NCBI RefSeq assembly: GCF_001418085.1
Contig: NZ_LIQH01000033.1
Location: forward strand, 1-53,927
Source of the DNA: Lacinutrix algicola
Lineage (GTDB): Bacteria > Bacteroidota > Bacteroidia > Flavobacteriales > Flavobacteriaceae
DNA: 53,927 nucleotides
Direction of reading: 5' to 3'
Position 1 is the first letter of the stretch. Each line of letters starts with the position of its first letter. Of the stretch, positions 43,214 to 52,372 are shown piece by piece. The position numbers were made by a program, and so were the translations under genes. A model generated the notes under the pieces. It had not been told where the DNA came from and searched no databases. It saw only the letters and a program-made list of their open reading frames with translations.

Positions 43214-43708
43214 ATGAAAATTTCTAAAAAAATAGTTTTATTAGGTCATTTTGGTGTTGGCAAATCTTCACTTATTAGACGTTTTGTAGAAAACACATTT
43301 TCTGAAGATTATAAAGTAACTATTGGTGTTCACATTTTTAAGAAAAATGTAACTATTCCAGAAAAAGGAACAGATGTTTCTTTAGTTATTTGGGATTTAG
43401 AAGGAAATGACGACATAAGCAATACTAGACTATCTTACCTTTTAGGTACTCATGCTTTTATTTATGTTTATGATGTAACAAGACCAGCAACATACGAGAA
43501 GTTAGAAAGCGAACTAAATTTTCTTAAAGAGAAACAAAAAAACACACCTATTACTGTTGTTGGTAACAAAGAAGATTTGGTTACCAAAGCATATATAAAG
43601 CAGAACAGCGATAATTTTGGTCGTTTAACAGATTTCTATGTCAGTGCAAAGACAGGAGGTAAGGTTGATTTTCTTTTTTCTAATTTAGCTGAGTCACTTA
43701 TTAAATAG
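43214..43708 (+). CDS. Rab/Ras-like small GTPase
   Basis: This 164-residue protein is a single Ras-superfamily G domain. G1 is GHFGVGKSS (residues 11-19), G2 is the Thr in VTIGVHIF (T36), G3 is WDLEGND (60-66), G4 is NKED (118-121), and G5 is SAK (144-146). The residue after the G3 Gly is Asn (N65), where Ras and Rab have the catalytic Gln, so intrinsic hydrolysis may need a partner. There is no lipidation motif at the C-terminus. It lies between the longin-like gene and two hybrid kinase genes. Bacterial Rab-like GTPases of this class are poorly studied. Confidence 0.9.
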   Translation: MKISKKIVLLGHFGVGKSSLIRRFVENTFSEDYKVTIGVHIFKKNVTIPEKGTDVSLVIWDLEGNDDISNTRLSYLLGTHAFIYVYDVTRPATYEKLESELNFLKEKQKNTPITVVGNKEDLVTKAYIKQNSDNFGRLTDFYVSAKTGGKVDFLFSNLAESLIK

Positions 43709-43726
43709 GCTAAAAACAGCTTTACA

Positions 43727-45250
43727 ATGCTAGAAGTTTACAAGAAAAAATATATTAAACCAGTTCTACAATATTCAATATTAGATTTCGAAGGAAAAAT
43801 AGTAGAATCTGATAATGCACTATTTTTAAATTTTAAGAATCAGTACGTAGGAGACATTCATCCTTTTTTTGAAACTTTAACGTCTCTTTTAATTGCAGAG
43901 GACAATGAAACTGTTTTTTCTTGTGTTCATTTAAATATTGAAGACAAAGTAATTACCGCAGATATTATTTTACAAACATTTGCTGATGCTAAAAACCCGT
44001 TATTAATCATTCACGATTTAACGTCACACTATAGCAATTATCAAACTACAGCGCAAGTAAGAAACGAGTCTGTTATCAACTCTCAAATTTTAGAGTTAAA
44101 AAATACATATTTAAAAGAAAAAGAAGTTTTTAAAAATAATTTCATTGCAAACTTTAGTCATGAGTTGCGAGATCCACTAACTGGTATTTTAACGTTTACA
44201 GATATATTAAGCAAAACCAATCTAGACTTAAAACAGAAGGATTATATTCAAATATTAAACTCTTCATCAAATTTTTTAAAAAAAATGATTGATGATATTC
44301 TAGACATTTCTAAAATTGAATCTGGAAACCTAGAGCTCTCTATTGAGCCTTTTTATCTATTAGAGTTATTAAATGAAATTAAGTTTAATTACAAACTTAA
44401 AGCTGAACAAAAAGGATTAGAGTTTAATTATAATTTTGATAGTAAATTACCAGAGATTATAGGTGGTGATGCTAAAAGGTTACAACAAGTTTTAACAAAC
44501 TTATTAGATAACGCATTAAAATTCACAGATACTGGTAGCATAAGTTTTAATGTATCTTTAAACCAACTTAGAGCTCAAAAAGCAAGTATTCACTTTGAAA
44601 TAGTTGATACTGGAATAGGTATAAAAGATGAAAACCTTGAAACCATTTTTTCTAGTTTTTCTCAAGTAAGTAACGACCACTCTTATAAAGGCACAGGACT
44701 AGGACTTGCTATTGTAAAGCATTTAGTAGAATTAACTAATAGTAAAATAAGTGTTTCCTCTAACTATGGAAAAGGCTCTATTTTTTCTACAAACATTAAT
44801 TTTGTAGCAAACTCAACTTTAGTTATTAATAAGCCAAAAAACAAAAAAGAAGCAAAATTTGACGTTTCAAGAAAATACAACATATTACTAGTTGAAGACT
44901 CTGAAATCACACAACTTTCTGTTTTAAAAATTTTAGCATCACAAGGTCATTTTTTCTTAGATATTGTTACTAAACCCGATGATGCACTTGCAAGAATATC
45001 TAACATAGATAGTGAAGTTGATTTGGTTTTAATGGATATTAAGTTAAAAGAATTTCGTGGAGATGAAATTGCAAAACAAATTAGAAAACTTCCAGAACGT
45101 CACCAGAAAAAAGTACCAATTGTAGCGATGACGGCTAAAATTTTTAAAGAAGACTTAAAGCGTTATAAAAAAGCAGGGATAAACGATGTTTTAAAAAAGC
45201 CTTTTAACGAAAGACAGCTATTAGAAATAATTGCAAACAACCTAAAATAA
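43727..45250 (+). CDS. Hybrid sensor histidine kinase/response regulator (intact)
   Basis: This 507-residue cytosolic protein has no membrane helix. An N-terminal PAS-like sensory domain covers residues 10-105 and a coiled linker 110-140. The HisKA H-box is NFSHELRDPLTG with phosphoacceptor H145. The ATPase domain has N-box LTNLLDNALKFT, G1 DTGIGIKD and G2 GTGLGLAIV. The C-terminal receiver has acidic residues E390/D391, phosphoacceptor D437 in VLMDIKL, T469 and K491. It lies 18 bases after the GTPase gene and is the functional member of a tandem pair. Input signal and output partner are unknown; the output may be the neighbouring GTPase. Confidence 0.93.
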   Translation: MLEVYKKKYIKPVLQYSILDFEGKIVESDNALFLNFKNQYVGDIHPFFETLTSLLIAEDNETVFSCVHLNIEDKVITADIILQTFADAKNPLLIIHDLTSHYSNYQTTAQVRNESVINSQILELKNTYLKEKEVFKNNFIANFSHELRDPLTGILTFTDILSKTNLDLKQKDYIQILNSSSNFLKKMIDDILDISKIESGNLELSIEPFYLLELLNEIKFNYKLKAEQKGLEFNYNFDSKLPEIIGGDAKRLQQVLTNLLDNALKFTDTGSISFNVSLNQLRAQKASIHFEIVDTGIGIKDENLETIFSSFSQVSNDHSYKGTGLGLAIVKHLVELTNSKISVSSNYGKGSIFSTNINFVANSTLVINKPKNKKEAKFDVSRKYNILLVEDSEITQLSVLKILASQGHFFLDIVTKPDDALARISNIDSEVDLVLMDIKLKEFRGDEIAKQIRKLPERHQKKVPIVAMTAKIFKEDLKRYKKAGINDVLKKPFNERQLLEIIANNLK

Positions 45251-45326
45251 GCAAAAGAACTTCGCTTATTTGTGTTTTAAAATATTATATCTTTATCTTT
45301 AATAAAATTATTGCTAATAATTATTC

Positions 45327-46853
45327 ATGCTCGAGAATTACACTATTCCTTACAACGAAACTACAAACCAAATATTACTTATTAGTGATGAAGGAGTTAT
45401 TATAGATGCTGAATCTATACTTTTTAAAAATTGTATTGGTAAATCTATAGATAGTTTACATCCTTTTTTTTACAGCATAGTAGGCCTACTAACTCAAAAG
45501 AACAAAACCTACAATTTTGAATGTGTGAATTTAGAATTAGATGGCACTAACTATACTATTGATGCTACTTTATACATTAACAACGAAAAAGAACCTTCTG
45601 TTTTTGTATTTCAAGAGCTAACAAAACAATATATTTTACTACAAAAAGCAGCTCAAAAAAGAAATGTTGCCGAAATAAAATCACAACTCTTAAGTTTTAA
45701 CAATAGTATTTTACAAGAAAAAGAAGCCTTTAAAAATAAATTTATTGCAAATTTTAGTAGCGAAATAAAAACACCAGTTAATACTATAAACGGTTTTGTT
45801 TCACTTCTAGAAAATACCAATCTAGAACAAAGTCAGCGTTATAATCTTGATGTTATTAAAAACACTAACGACAAGTTAAAAACAATGATTAGCGATATTA
45901 TAGATATTTCTAAAATTGAAGCAGACTATTTTCCTATACGCCCAATACGTTATAACCTTCACGAAGAATTAAACCTAATTACTACAATATTTACTCAAAA
46001 ATGTAAAGAGAAAGGCTTAACATTAAAATATAATATTGATCCAGAATGTCCTAAATATGTTATTGCAGACAAGTATAGATTAGCACAAATTGTAAACAAT
46101 ATTATTGGTAATGCAATTAAATTTACGCCCACAGGAAGCATCGAACTAACAACCGAATGTGTAAAAAAAACCGATGATTCTGCTACCTTGTTATTTAAAG
46201 TAAAAGACACTGGAGTTGGTATTGAACAAAAGGAAATTGATTCTATTTTTAATAGTTTTCATCAAATCACAAATAGCTTAGTTAATAATGGTGTTGGATT
46301 AGGACTTACCATAACAAAAAAGCTTATTCATGCTTTAAAAGGTACAATAACATTGGAAAGTGAAATTGGTGTAGGCTCTACCTTTTCCATTGCTTTAGAT
46401 TTTAAAATAGCAAAAAACCAAAAGGATGACGCAACAATAACTAAAACCTCGAAAACAACTTCTGAAAATGATTTTAAAATTTTACTTGCAGATCCCTTAC
46501 GCGATAATCAGGAAAAACTTTTAACTATTATTAGCAAACTAAAAAATTGTGATGTTGTTGTTATAGAAGATGGAGACCAAGTTATAGAAGAGCTTTACAA
46601 GACTACTTTCGATCTTGTAATACTAAATCTTAAACTACCAACTACAGACGGCTTAGATACTACACGTTACATAAGACATTCAGAATATAAAGACATTAAT
46701 AAAATTCCTATTGTTGTAATTAGTGAAAATCCTTCTAAAGAAGAAGAAGCCTATTGTAAGCAAAGAAGAGTAAACAGTTATATTGGGAAACCTTTTGTTA
46801 AAGCCGAAATACTAAGAAAACTAAAATATATTATACAAAAAAAGCAAGCTTAA
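45327..46853 (+). CDS. Degenerate hybrid kinase: H-box Ser and receiver Asn
   Basis: This 508-residue paralogue of the preceding kinase has the same layout and near-identical spacing. The ATPase domain is intact by motif: VNNIIGNAIKFT, DTGVGIEQ and NGVGLGLTI. The H-box reads NFSSEIKTP, so S145 replaces the phosphoacceptor His. The receiver reads LVILNLKLP, so N434 replaces Asp, and one acidic-pocket residue is also lost (A388-D389 in LADP). Codons 45759-45761 (AGC) and 46626-46628 (AAT) show the changes directly. It cannot be a classical phosphorelay protein; it may bind ATP and regulate its partner allosterically. The terminator stem overlaps its last codons. Confidence 0.93.
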   Translation: MLENYTIPYNETTNQILLISDEGVIIDAESILFKNCIGKSIDSLHPFFYSIVGLLTQKNKTYNFECVNLELDGTNYTIDATLYINNEKEPSVFVFQELTKQYILLQKAAQKRNVAEIKSQLLSFNNSILQEKEAFKNKFIANFSSEIKTPVNTINGFVSLLENTNLEQSQRYNLDVIKNTNDKLKTMISDIIDISKIEADYFPIRPIRYNLHEELNLITTIFTQKCKEKGLTLKYNIDPECPKYVIADKYRLAQIVNNIIGNAIKFTPTGSIELTTECVKKTDDSATLLFKVKDTGVGIEQKEIDSIFNSFHQITNSLVNNGVGLGLTITKKLIHALKGTITLESEIGVGSTFSIALDFKIAKNQKDDATITKTSKTTSENDFKILLADPLRDNQEKLLTIISKLKNCDVVVIEDGDQVIEELYKTTFDLVILNLKLPTTDGLDTTRYIRHSEYKDINKIPIVVISENPSKEEEAYCKQRRVNSYIGKPFVKAEILRKLKYIIQKKQA

Positions 46854-46867
46854 CAGCTTGCTTTTTT
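46838..46867 (+). terminator. Terminator overlapping the end of the degenerate kinase gene
   Basis: AAAGCAAGCT (46841-46850) pairs with AGCTTGCTTT (46855-46864), with A and T runs outside. The last codons KKQA lie in the left arm and the TAA stop is in the loop, so translation reaches into the terminator. Confidence 0.85.
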
Positions 46868-46886
46868 AATTATGTAAAAGAAGGAA

Positions 46887-47318
46887 TTATCTATTCATTC
46901 CTTTTATTTCTTCTGTGAACGTATCTAAATCTACACCATTACTTACTAAAGTTAATGCTTTATCTATTACGTACTTTACGTTCTCTGGGTTAAAACCTAA
47001 ACCAACAGCAATTTTACGTAATAAAACCTCTTCGTGATCTCCTTTAATATGATCTACGTAAACCATACGAGATAAATCGAACAAACGCTCTAAACGGCTA
47101 TCGTAAGATGTTGGAGGATTAATTGGATGCGATTGGTAATCCTTTAATATAGTTTTATAATCGTTTTCACCAATGTCTAAATTACGAGCTAAACGATCTA
47201 AGAATGTTTTCTCTTCATCGCTAATAATTCCGTCGTCCATTGCCACTCTTACAATAGATGCAAAATGGTCTTCGTTACGCTTCTTAAATCCGCTATCAAA
47301 TAAATCTGAAAATGACAT
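46887..47318 (-). CDS. TerB-like protein
   Basis: This 143-residue soluble helical protein matches the TerB/tellurite-resistance-like family. MDDGIISDEEKTFLDRLARN (residues 28-47) is the conserved first block, and VDHIKGDHEEVLLRKIAVGLG is the second. It probably binds metal or acts as a scaffold in a stress response; no other Ter genes are seen, so tellurite resistance should not be assumed. It converges with the kinase locus and has its own promoter. Confidence 0.8.
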   Translation of the reverse strand: MSFSDLFDSGFKKRNEDHFASIVRVAMDDGIISDEEKTFLDRLARNLDIGENDYKTILKDYQSHPINPPTSYDSRLERLFDLSRMVYVDHIKGDHEEVLLRKIAVGLGFNPENVKYVIDKALTLVSNGVDLDTFTEEIKGMNR

Positions 47319-47341
47319 ATATTTTATTTTTTTTAGAGCGT

Positions 47342-47349
47342 CAAAGATA
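47342..47349 (-). promoter_or_regulatory. -7 element of the TerB-like gene
   Basis: The minus strand reads TATCTTTG, an exact consensus match, 24 bases upstream of the start at 47318. Confidence 0.5.
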
Positions 47350-47527
47350 GTTAAACTTCAAATCTTTTGAAATGAAATCTTTCTTTTTTTAGACATTCAT
47401 TTTACACCTTTTAACTCGAAAAAAAACACCATACTTTAACAAGTAGTTTAGAGCTAAAAAACGTTACGAAACAAAACGTTTATCGATAATTATAATTTCA
47501 TAATTACAAATTCAAAAATCTATCTCT

Positions 47528-47535
47528 TATATTTG
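47528..47535 (+). promoter_or_regulatory. -7 element of mfd
   Basis: TATATTTG is an exact TAnnTTTG match. Transcription would start near 47542, 13 bases before the GTG start codon, which supports that unusual start. Confidence 0.5.
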
Positions 47536-47554
47536 TTGTCCAATACTTTTATAC

Positions 47555-50500
47555 GTGAGCAAATCTCTAATCTCGCAAACTTATGCACAGTCTTTGCAAA
47601 TGCAAAAACTGAACTCTGCTATTGCCAAAACTCAAGAAAAAACAAATAAAACGCACATAAAAGGCCTTATTGGCTCTGCGCTATCATTTGTTATAAACGA
47701 AAGCTTTAAAATAGCCGAAAAACCTTTTCTTTTAATTTTTAACGACAAGGAAGAAGCTGCTTTTTATCTTAACGATTTAGAACAACTTATAAATGGTAAA
47801 GATGTTTTATTCTATCCTGGAAGTTACAGGAGACCCTATCAAATTGAAGAAACAGACAATGCAAATATACTTTTACGTGCCGAGGTTTTAAACCGAATTA
47901 ACTCACGTAAAAAACCTGCTATAATTGTTACTTATCCAGATGCACTTTTCGAGAAAGTAGTTACTAGAAAAGAACTAGACCGTAATACTTTAAAAATTAA
48001 TGTAGGAGATGATCTTAATATCGATTTTGTAAACGAAGTACTTTTTGAATACAAATTTAAACGAGTAGATTTCGTTACAGAACCTGGAGAATTTTCTGTT
48101 AGAGGTGGTATTGTAGATGTATTCTCGTTTTCACACGACGAACCTTACAGAATAGAATTTTTTGGAGACGAAGTTGATAGTATTAGAACCTTCGATGTAG
48201 AAACACAACTGTCTAATCAACAGATTAAAAAAATTGGCATTATTCCTAATGTCGAAAAAAAGTTTTTAAACGAAACTCGTGAAAGTTTCCTAAAATATAT
48301 AGCCTCTAAAACAGTTGTTTTTACCAAAAACGTGGAAGTTCTTTTTTCAAGAATAGACGAATTTTACACAAAGGCTGAAGATGCTTTTAAAAACTTATCA
48401 ACTGAAGTACAACATTCTGAACCAGAAGAACTTTTTTGTAATTCTTCATTATTAAAACGTCAGTTATTAGATTTTAATGTCGTAGAATTTGGTACAGATT
48501 CTTGGTTAAAACCTCAAGAAGAAATAGTATTTAATACTACACCACAACCTGCGTTTAATAAGCAGTTCGATTTACTCATCGATAACTTAAACAAAAGCCA
48601 CAATAATGGTTTTACAAATTATATTGCTTGTGTTAGCGAACAACAAGCAAAGCGTTTTCACGACATCTTTAACGATGTAGAGCAAGATGTAAAATACCAA
48701 ACTATTACATTATCGCTTTTTCAAGGTTTTGTAGACCACGAAAACAAAATGGTGGTTTACACAGATCATCAAATTTTTGAACGTTACCATAAGTTTCATC
48801 TTAAAAATGGTTACGCTAAAAAACAGGCCATAACCTTAAAAGAGATTACTAATCTTGATATTGGAGATTATGTAACACATATAGATCATGGTATTGGAAA
48901 ATTTGGTGGCTTAAAAAAAATAGATGTCGAAGGTAAATTGCAAGAGGCTATAAAATTGGTTTATGGCGAACGCGATATTTTATATTTAAGCATCCATTCT
49001 TTACATAAAATCACCAAATTTAATGGTAAAGATGGTAAACCGCCAAAGGTTTACAAACTAGGTAGCAAAGCATGGAAAGTACTTAAAGAAAAAACAAAAT
49101 CTAGAGTTAAGCATGTTGCCTTTAATTTAATAAAACTATACGCTAAACGTAAGCTTGAAAAAGGCTACCAATACAAACAGGATAGTTATTTACAACACGA
49201 ACTAGAAGCGTCTTTTATTTACGAAGACACACCAGACCAAATAACTGCAACTGCAGATATTAAAGCAGATATGGAAAGCGAGCGACCAATGGATCGTTTA
49301 ATTTGTGGAGATGTAGGTTTTGGAAAAACAGAAGTTGCCATACGTGCCGCTTTTAAAGCCGTAGACAATGGTAAACAAGTAGCCGTTTTAGTACCAACAA
49401 CTATATTGGCATTCCAACACCATAAAACCTTTACAGAACGTTTAAAGGAGTTTCCTGTAACTGTAGATTATGTTAATCGTTTTCGTACTGCAAAACAAAA
49501 ACGCGAGACTTTAGATAAGTTAGAAAAAGGCCACGTAGATATTATTATTGGTACGCACCAGCTAGTCAATAAAAAGGTGAAATTTAAAGATTTAGGCCTA
49601 TTAATTGTAGATGAAGAACAAAAATTTGGTGTTGCAGTAAAGGAGAAATTAAAAACCTTAAAAGACAATGTAGATGTATTAACTTTAACTGCCACTCCTA
49701 TTCCAAGGACGCTTCAGTTTAGTTTAATGGCTGCACGAGATTTATCGGTAATTACCACTGCTCCACCTAACCGTTACCCTATAGAAAGCAATGTTATTCG
49801 CTTTAGCGAAGATACTATTAGAGATGCTGTGAGTTATGAGATACAACGTGGCGGACAAATATTCTTTATCCACAATCGTATAGAAAACATTAAAGAAGTT
49901 GCCGGCATGATTCAACGCTTAGTACCAGATGCAAAAGTTGGTATTGGTCATGGACAAATGGATGGTAAAAAACTTGAAGAACTTATGCTTGCCTTTATGG
50001 ACGGTGCTTTCGATGTTTTAGTAAGTACAACCATTATAGAAAGCGGTTTAGATGTACCAAATGCAAATACCATATTTATTAATAATGCTAATAATTTTGG
50101 ATTAAGCGATTTACACCAGATGCGAGGTCGTGTAGGACGAAGCAATAAGAAAGCCTTCTGTTATTTTATTACACCTGAGTATTCTGCAATGACAGACGAT
50201 GCCAGAAAACGTATTCAAGCTCTAGAGCAATTTACCGCTTTAGGAAGTGGTTTTAATATTGCAATGAAGGATTTAGAAATTAGAGGTGCAGGAGATTTAT
50301 TAGGTGGTGAGCAAAGTGGTTTTATTAATGAAATTGGCTTCGACACCTACCAGAAAATACTTAATGAAGCTATTGAAGAGCTTAAAGAAAATGAATTTAA
50401 GGATTTATATGATGAAGACCCTGAAGATAAAGAATATGTAAAAGATATGACTATTGATAGTGATTTAGAGTTACTATTCCCAGATGATTATATTAATAAT

Positions 50501-50902
50501 ATAGCCGAAAGACTAAGCCTTTACACACAACTTAATAATTTTAAAACTGAAGAAGAATTAGCCAAATTTGAAACTGAATTAATAGATAGATTTGGAGAAC
50601 TACCAACGCAAGTAGTCGATTTACTAGACAGTGTAAGATTAAAATGGATTGCTATTAAATTAGGAATTGAAAAGGTAATTATGAAAAATGGTAAACTTAC
50701 AGGTTACTTTATTAACGATCAACAAAGTCGCTTTTACCAAAGTACAAACTTTAATAAATTATTAAAATACGTACAACAAAACCCTAGAGCTGGAAAAATG
50801 AAAGAAAAACAAACCAGAAAAGGATTGCGTTTATTACTTACCTTTGAAAATATTAAAACGGTAGAACAAGCGTTAGCAGTGCTTAAACCAATATTAAACT
50901 AA
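47555..50902 (+). CDS. mfd: Transcription-repair coupling factor
   Basis: This 1115-residue protein displaces RNA polymerase stalled at DNA lesions and recruits UvrA. The N-terminal UvrB-like region includes VLFYPGSYRRPYQI near residue 85 and EFSVRGGIVDVF near residue 185. The RNA-polymerase-binding CarD-like domain starts IGDYVTHIDHGIGKF near residue 435. The DNA translocase has Walker A DVGFGKTEVA (near 590), DEEQ and TATPIPRT. The TRG-type motif region and RGAGDLLGGEQSGF are near residue 910. The GTG start is the first in-frame start after the promoter. Length is normal for the family. Confidence 0.95.
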   Translation: MSKSLISQTYAQSLQMQKLNSAIAKTQEKTNKTHIKGLIGSALSFVINESFKIAEKPFLLIFNDKEEAAFYLNDLEQLINGKDVLFYPGSYRRPYQIEETDNANILLRAEVLNRINSRKKPAIIVTYPDALFEKVVTRKELDRNTLKINVGDDLNIDFVNEVLFEYKFKRVDFVTEPGEFSVRGGIVDVFSFSHDEPYRIEFFGDEVDSIRTFDVETQLSNQQIKKIGIIPNVEKKFLNETRESFLKYIASKTVVFTKNVEVLFSRIDEFYTKAEDAFKNLSTEVQHSEPEELFCNSSLLKRQLLDFNVVEFGTDSWLKPQEEIVFNTTPQPAFNKQFDLLIDNLNKSHNNGFTNYIACVSEQQAKRFHDIFNDVEQDVKYQTITLSLFQGFVDHENKMVVYTDHQIFERYHKFHLKNGYAKKQAITLKEITNLDIGDYVTHIDHGIGKFGGLKKIDVEGKLQEAIKLVYGERDILYLSIHSLHKITKFNGKDGKPPKVYKLGSKAWKVLKEKTKSRVKHVAFNLIKLYAKRKLEKGYQYKQDSYLQHELEASFIYEDTPDQITATADIKADMESERPMDRLICGDVGFGKTEVAIRAAFKAVDNGKQVAVLVPTTILAFQHHKTFTERLKEFPVTVDYVNRFRTAKQKRETLDKLEKGHVDIIIGTHQLVNKKVKFKDLGLLIVDEEQKFGVAVKEKLKTLKDNVDVLTLTATPIPRTLQFSLMAARDLSVITTAPPNRYPIESNVIRFSEDTIRDAVSYEIQRGGQIFFIHNRIENIKEVAGMIQRLVPDAKVGIGHGQMDGKKLEELMLAFMDGAFDVLVSTTIIESGLDVPNANTIFINNANNFGLSDLHQMRGRVGRSNKKAFCYFITPEYSAMTDDARKRIQALEQFTALGSGFNIAMKDLEIRGAGDLLGGEQSGFINEIGFDTYQKILNEAIEELKENEFKDLYDEDPEDKEYVKDMTIDSDLELLFPDDYINNIAERLSLYTQLNNFKTEEELAKFETELIDRFGELPTQVVDLLDSVRLKWIAIKLGIEKVIMKNGKLTGYFINDQQSRFYQSTNFNKLLKYVQQNPRAGKMKEKQTRKGLRLLLTFENIKTVEQALAVLKPILN

Positions 50903-50952
50903 AAAATTATCTTTGGCAAAGTTTTTGCCTTACATGATATAAAACCATTAAA

Positions 50953-52299
50953 ATGACTAGAAAAATACTTTTATTACTTGCTATATTACCTTCGGTATTA
51001 TTCGCACAACATACCATTAAAGGTACTTTTACTCCTGCCGAAGATTTTAAATTTGCATTCCTATATCGTGTTACTGCAGAAACATCTTTATTTGTTGCAA
51101 ATGCAGATGTGGCAGAAGATGGTACGTTTGAAATAGCGCTAGACAAAGCTACTATCCCAGGAACTTATCGTTTGGTTTATTCGCAACCTCAAGATCAATT
51201 TAATTTCGATTTTATTGTAAACAACAAAGAAGATATTGTTTTAAAATTTGATTTACAAGAAGGTTTATCTTTCGATAAGTCTATAGAAAACAAACTATAC
51301 AACTCTTACAATAGAAGTATGGCTTTGGTAAATAAAAGCATACGTAATTATTATGGTGCTGGAAAAGAAGACAAAGCAGGTTATTCTAAGATTTTTAGCA
51401 TTCTAAAAAATACTCAAGAAGAGTTTGAAAAAGCTTCAGAAGGTATGATTGCTAATAACTTTATAAAAGCGTGTAGTCCATACATTCCAAACGAATTAGA
51501 AGATGTTTCTACATTTTCTAAAAACATAAAATCTAATTATTTTTCAAATATCGACTTTGGAAATAAAATGCTTCAAGACTCTAACTTCTTAATTAAAACG
51601 ACAATAGACTATGTTATTGGTTTTATAAACAGAAAAAAACCTGATGTTTCTTATATAGAAAACGTAAATACTGTAGTAAAAGCCATTGGAGACAATCCGA
51701 AAATTAAAGGTATTCTTTTAGAAATATTATGGAATCAGTTTTCTGTAGAAAATAACGAAGTAGTAGCTAACTACATTGGTTCTAAATATTTATTAGATAT
51801 CGCTCGCGCTAATAACGATAACGAGTTAGCAAACAGTATTATCTATTTTAAAAATGCATCTATAGGAAATATAGGCCCAGATTTTAATATTGAAATAAAA
51901 GATGAAAACGATAAAATAGAAGTTTCAAAACTTAGTAAACTAGAAGGTTCTAACAACTATCTATTATTCTTTTGGAGTACAACTTGCTCTCATTGTTTAG
52001 ACGAAATACCGGTACTAAAAGAGTACATACAATCTAAAACAAAAGAAGACATAAAAGTTGTTGCCATAGCTTTAGACAACGATCTATACCGTTGGAAAGA
52101 TATGACTTACGAATATCCAGATTTTTTACACGTTTTTGGAGAAGGTAAATGGGAAAACCCAATTGGAGACCAATACAATGTAACAGGAACACCTAGTTAT
52201 TTTGTACTAGATAAAGACAAAAAAATTATCGCTAAGCCAGATGACATTAACGCTTTCAAGAAATACTTTAATGGTTTAATTGAAGCTGAGAAAGAGTAA
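50953..52299 (+). CDS. TlpA-like thioredoxin-domain protein
   Basis: This 448-residue exported protein has a signal peptide (LLLLAILPSVLFAQ). A DUF4369-like beta domain is at about 20-110, a helical region follows, and a C-terminal thioredoxin/AhpC-TSA domain starts from about residue 310. The redox motif is TTCSHC in FFWSTTCSHCLDEIP. Such proteins reduce or exchange disulfides in the periplasm, for example in cytochrome c maturation. It lies 50 bases after mfd but is unlikely to share its job. A good terminator follows. Confidence 0.85.
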   Translation: MTRKILLLLAILPSVLFAQHTIKGTFTPAEDFKFAFLYRVTAETSLFVANADVAEDGTFEIALDKATIPGTYRLVYSQPQDQFNFDFIVNNKEDIVLKFDLQEGLSFDKSIENKLYNSYNRSMALVNKSIRNYYGAGKEDKAGYSKIFSILKNTQEEFEKASEGMIANNFIKACSPYIPNELEDVSTFSKNIKSNYFSNIDFGNKMLQDSNFLIKTTIDYVIGFINRKKPDVSYIENVNTVVKAIGDNPKIKGILLEILWNQFSVENNEVVANYIGSKYLLDIARANNDNELANSIIYFKNASIGNIGPDFNIEIKDENDKIEVSKLSKLEGSNNYLLFFWSTTCSHCLDEIPVLKEYIQSKTKEDIKVVAIALDNDLYRWKDMTYEYPDFLHVFGEGKWENPIGDQYNVTGTPSYFVLDKDKKIIAKPDDINAFKKYFNGLIEAEKE

Positions 52300-52319
52300 T
52301 CTCTACTACTAAAATATAA

Positions 52320-52347
52320 AAATACGAAGCAAGTGCTTCGCATTTTT
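52320..52347 (+). terminator. Terminator after the TlpA-like gene
   Basis: CGAAGC (52325-52330) pairs with GCTTCG (52335-52340), flanked by A-rich sequence and six T. It also faces the convergent M61 gene. Confidence 0.7.
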
Positions 52348-52372
52348 TATGCTATATATTTTAATTACAGTA

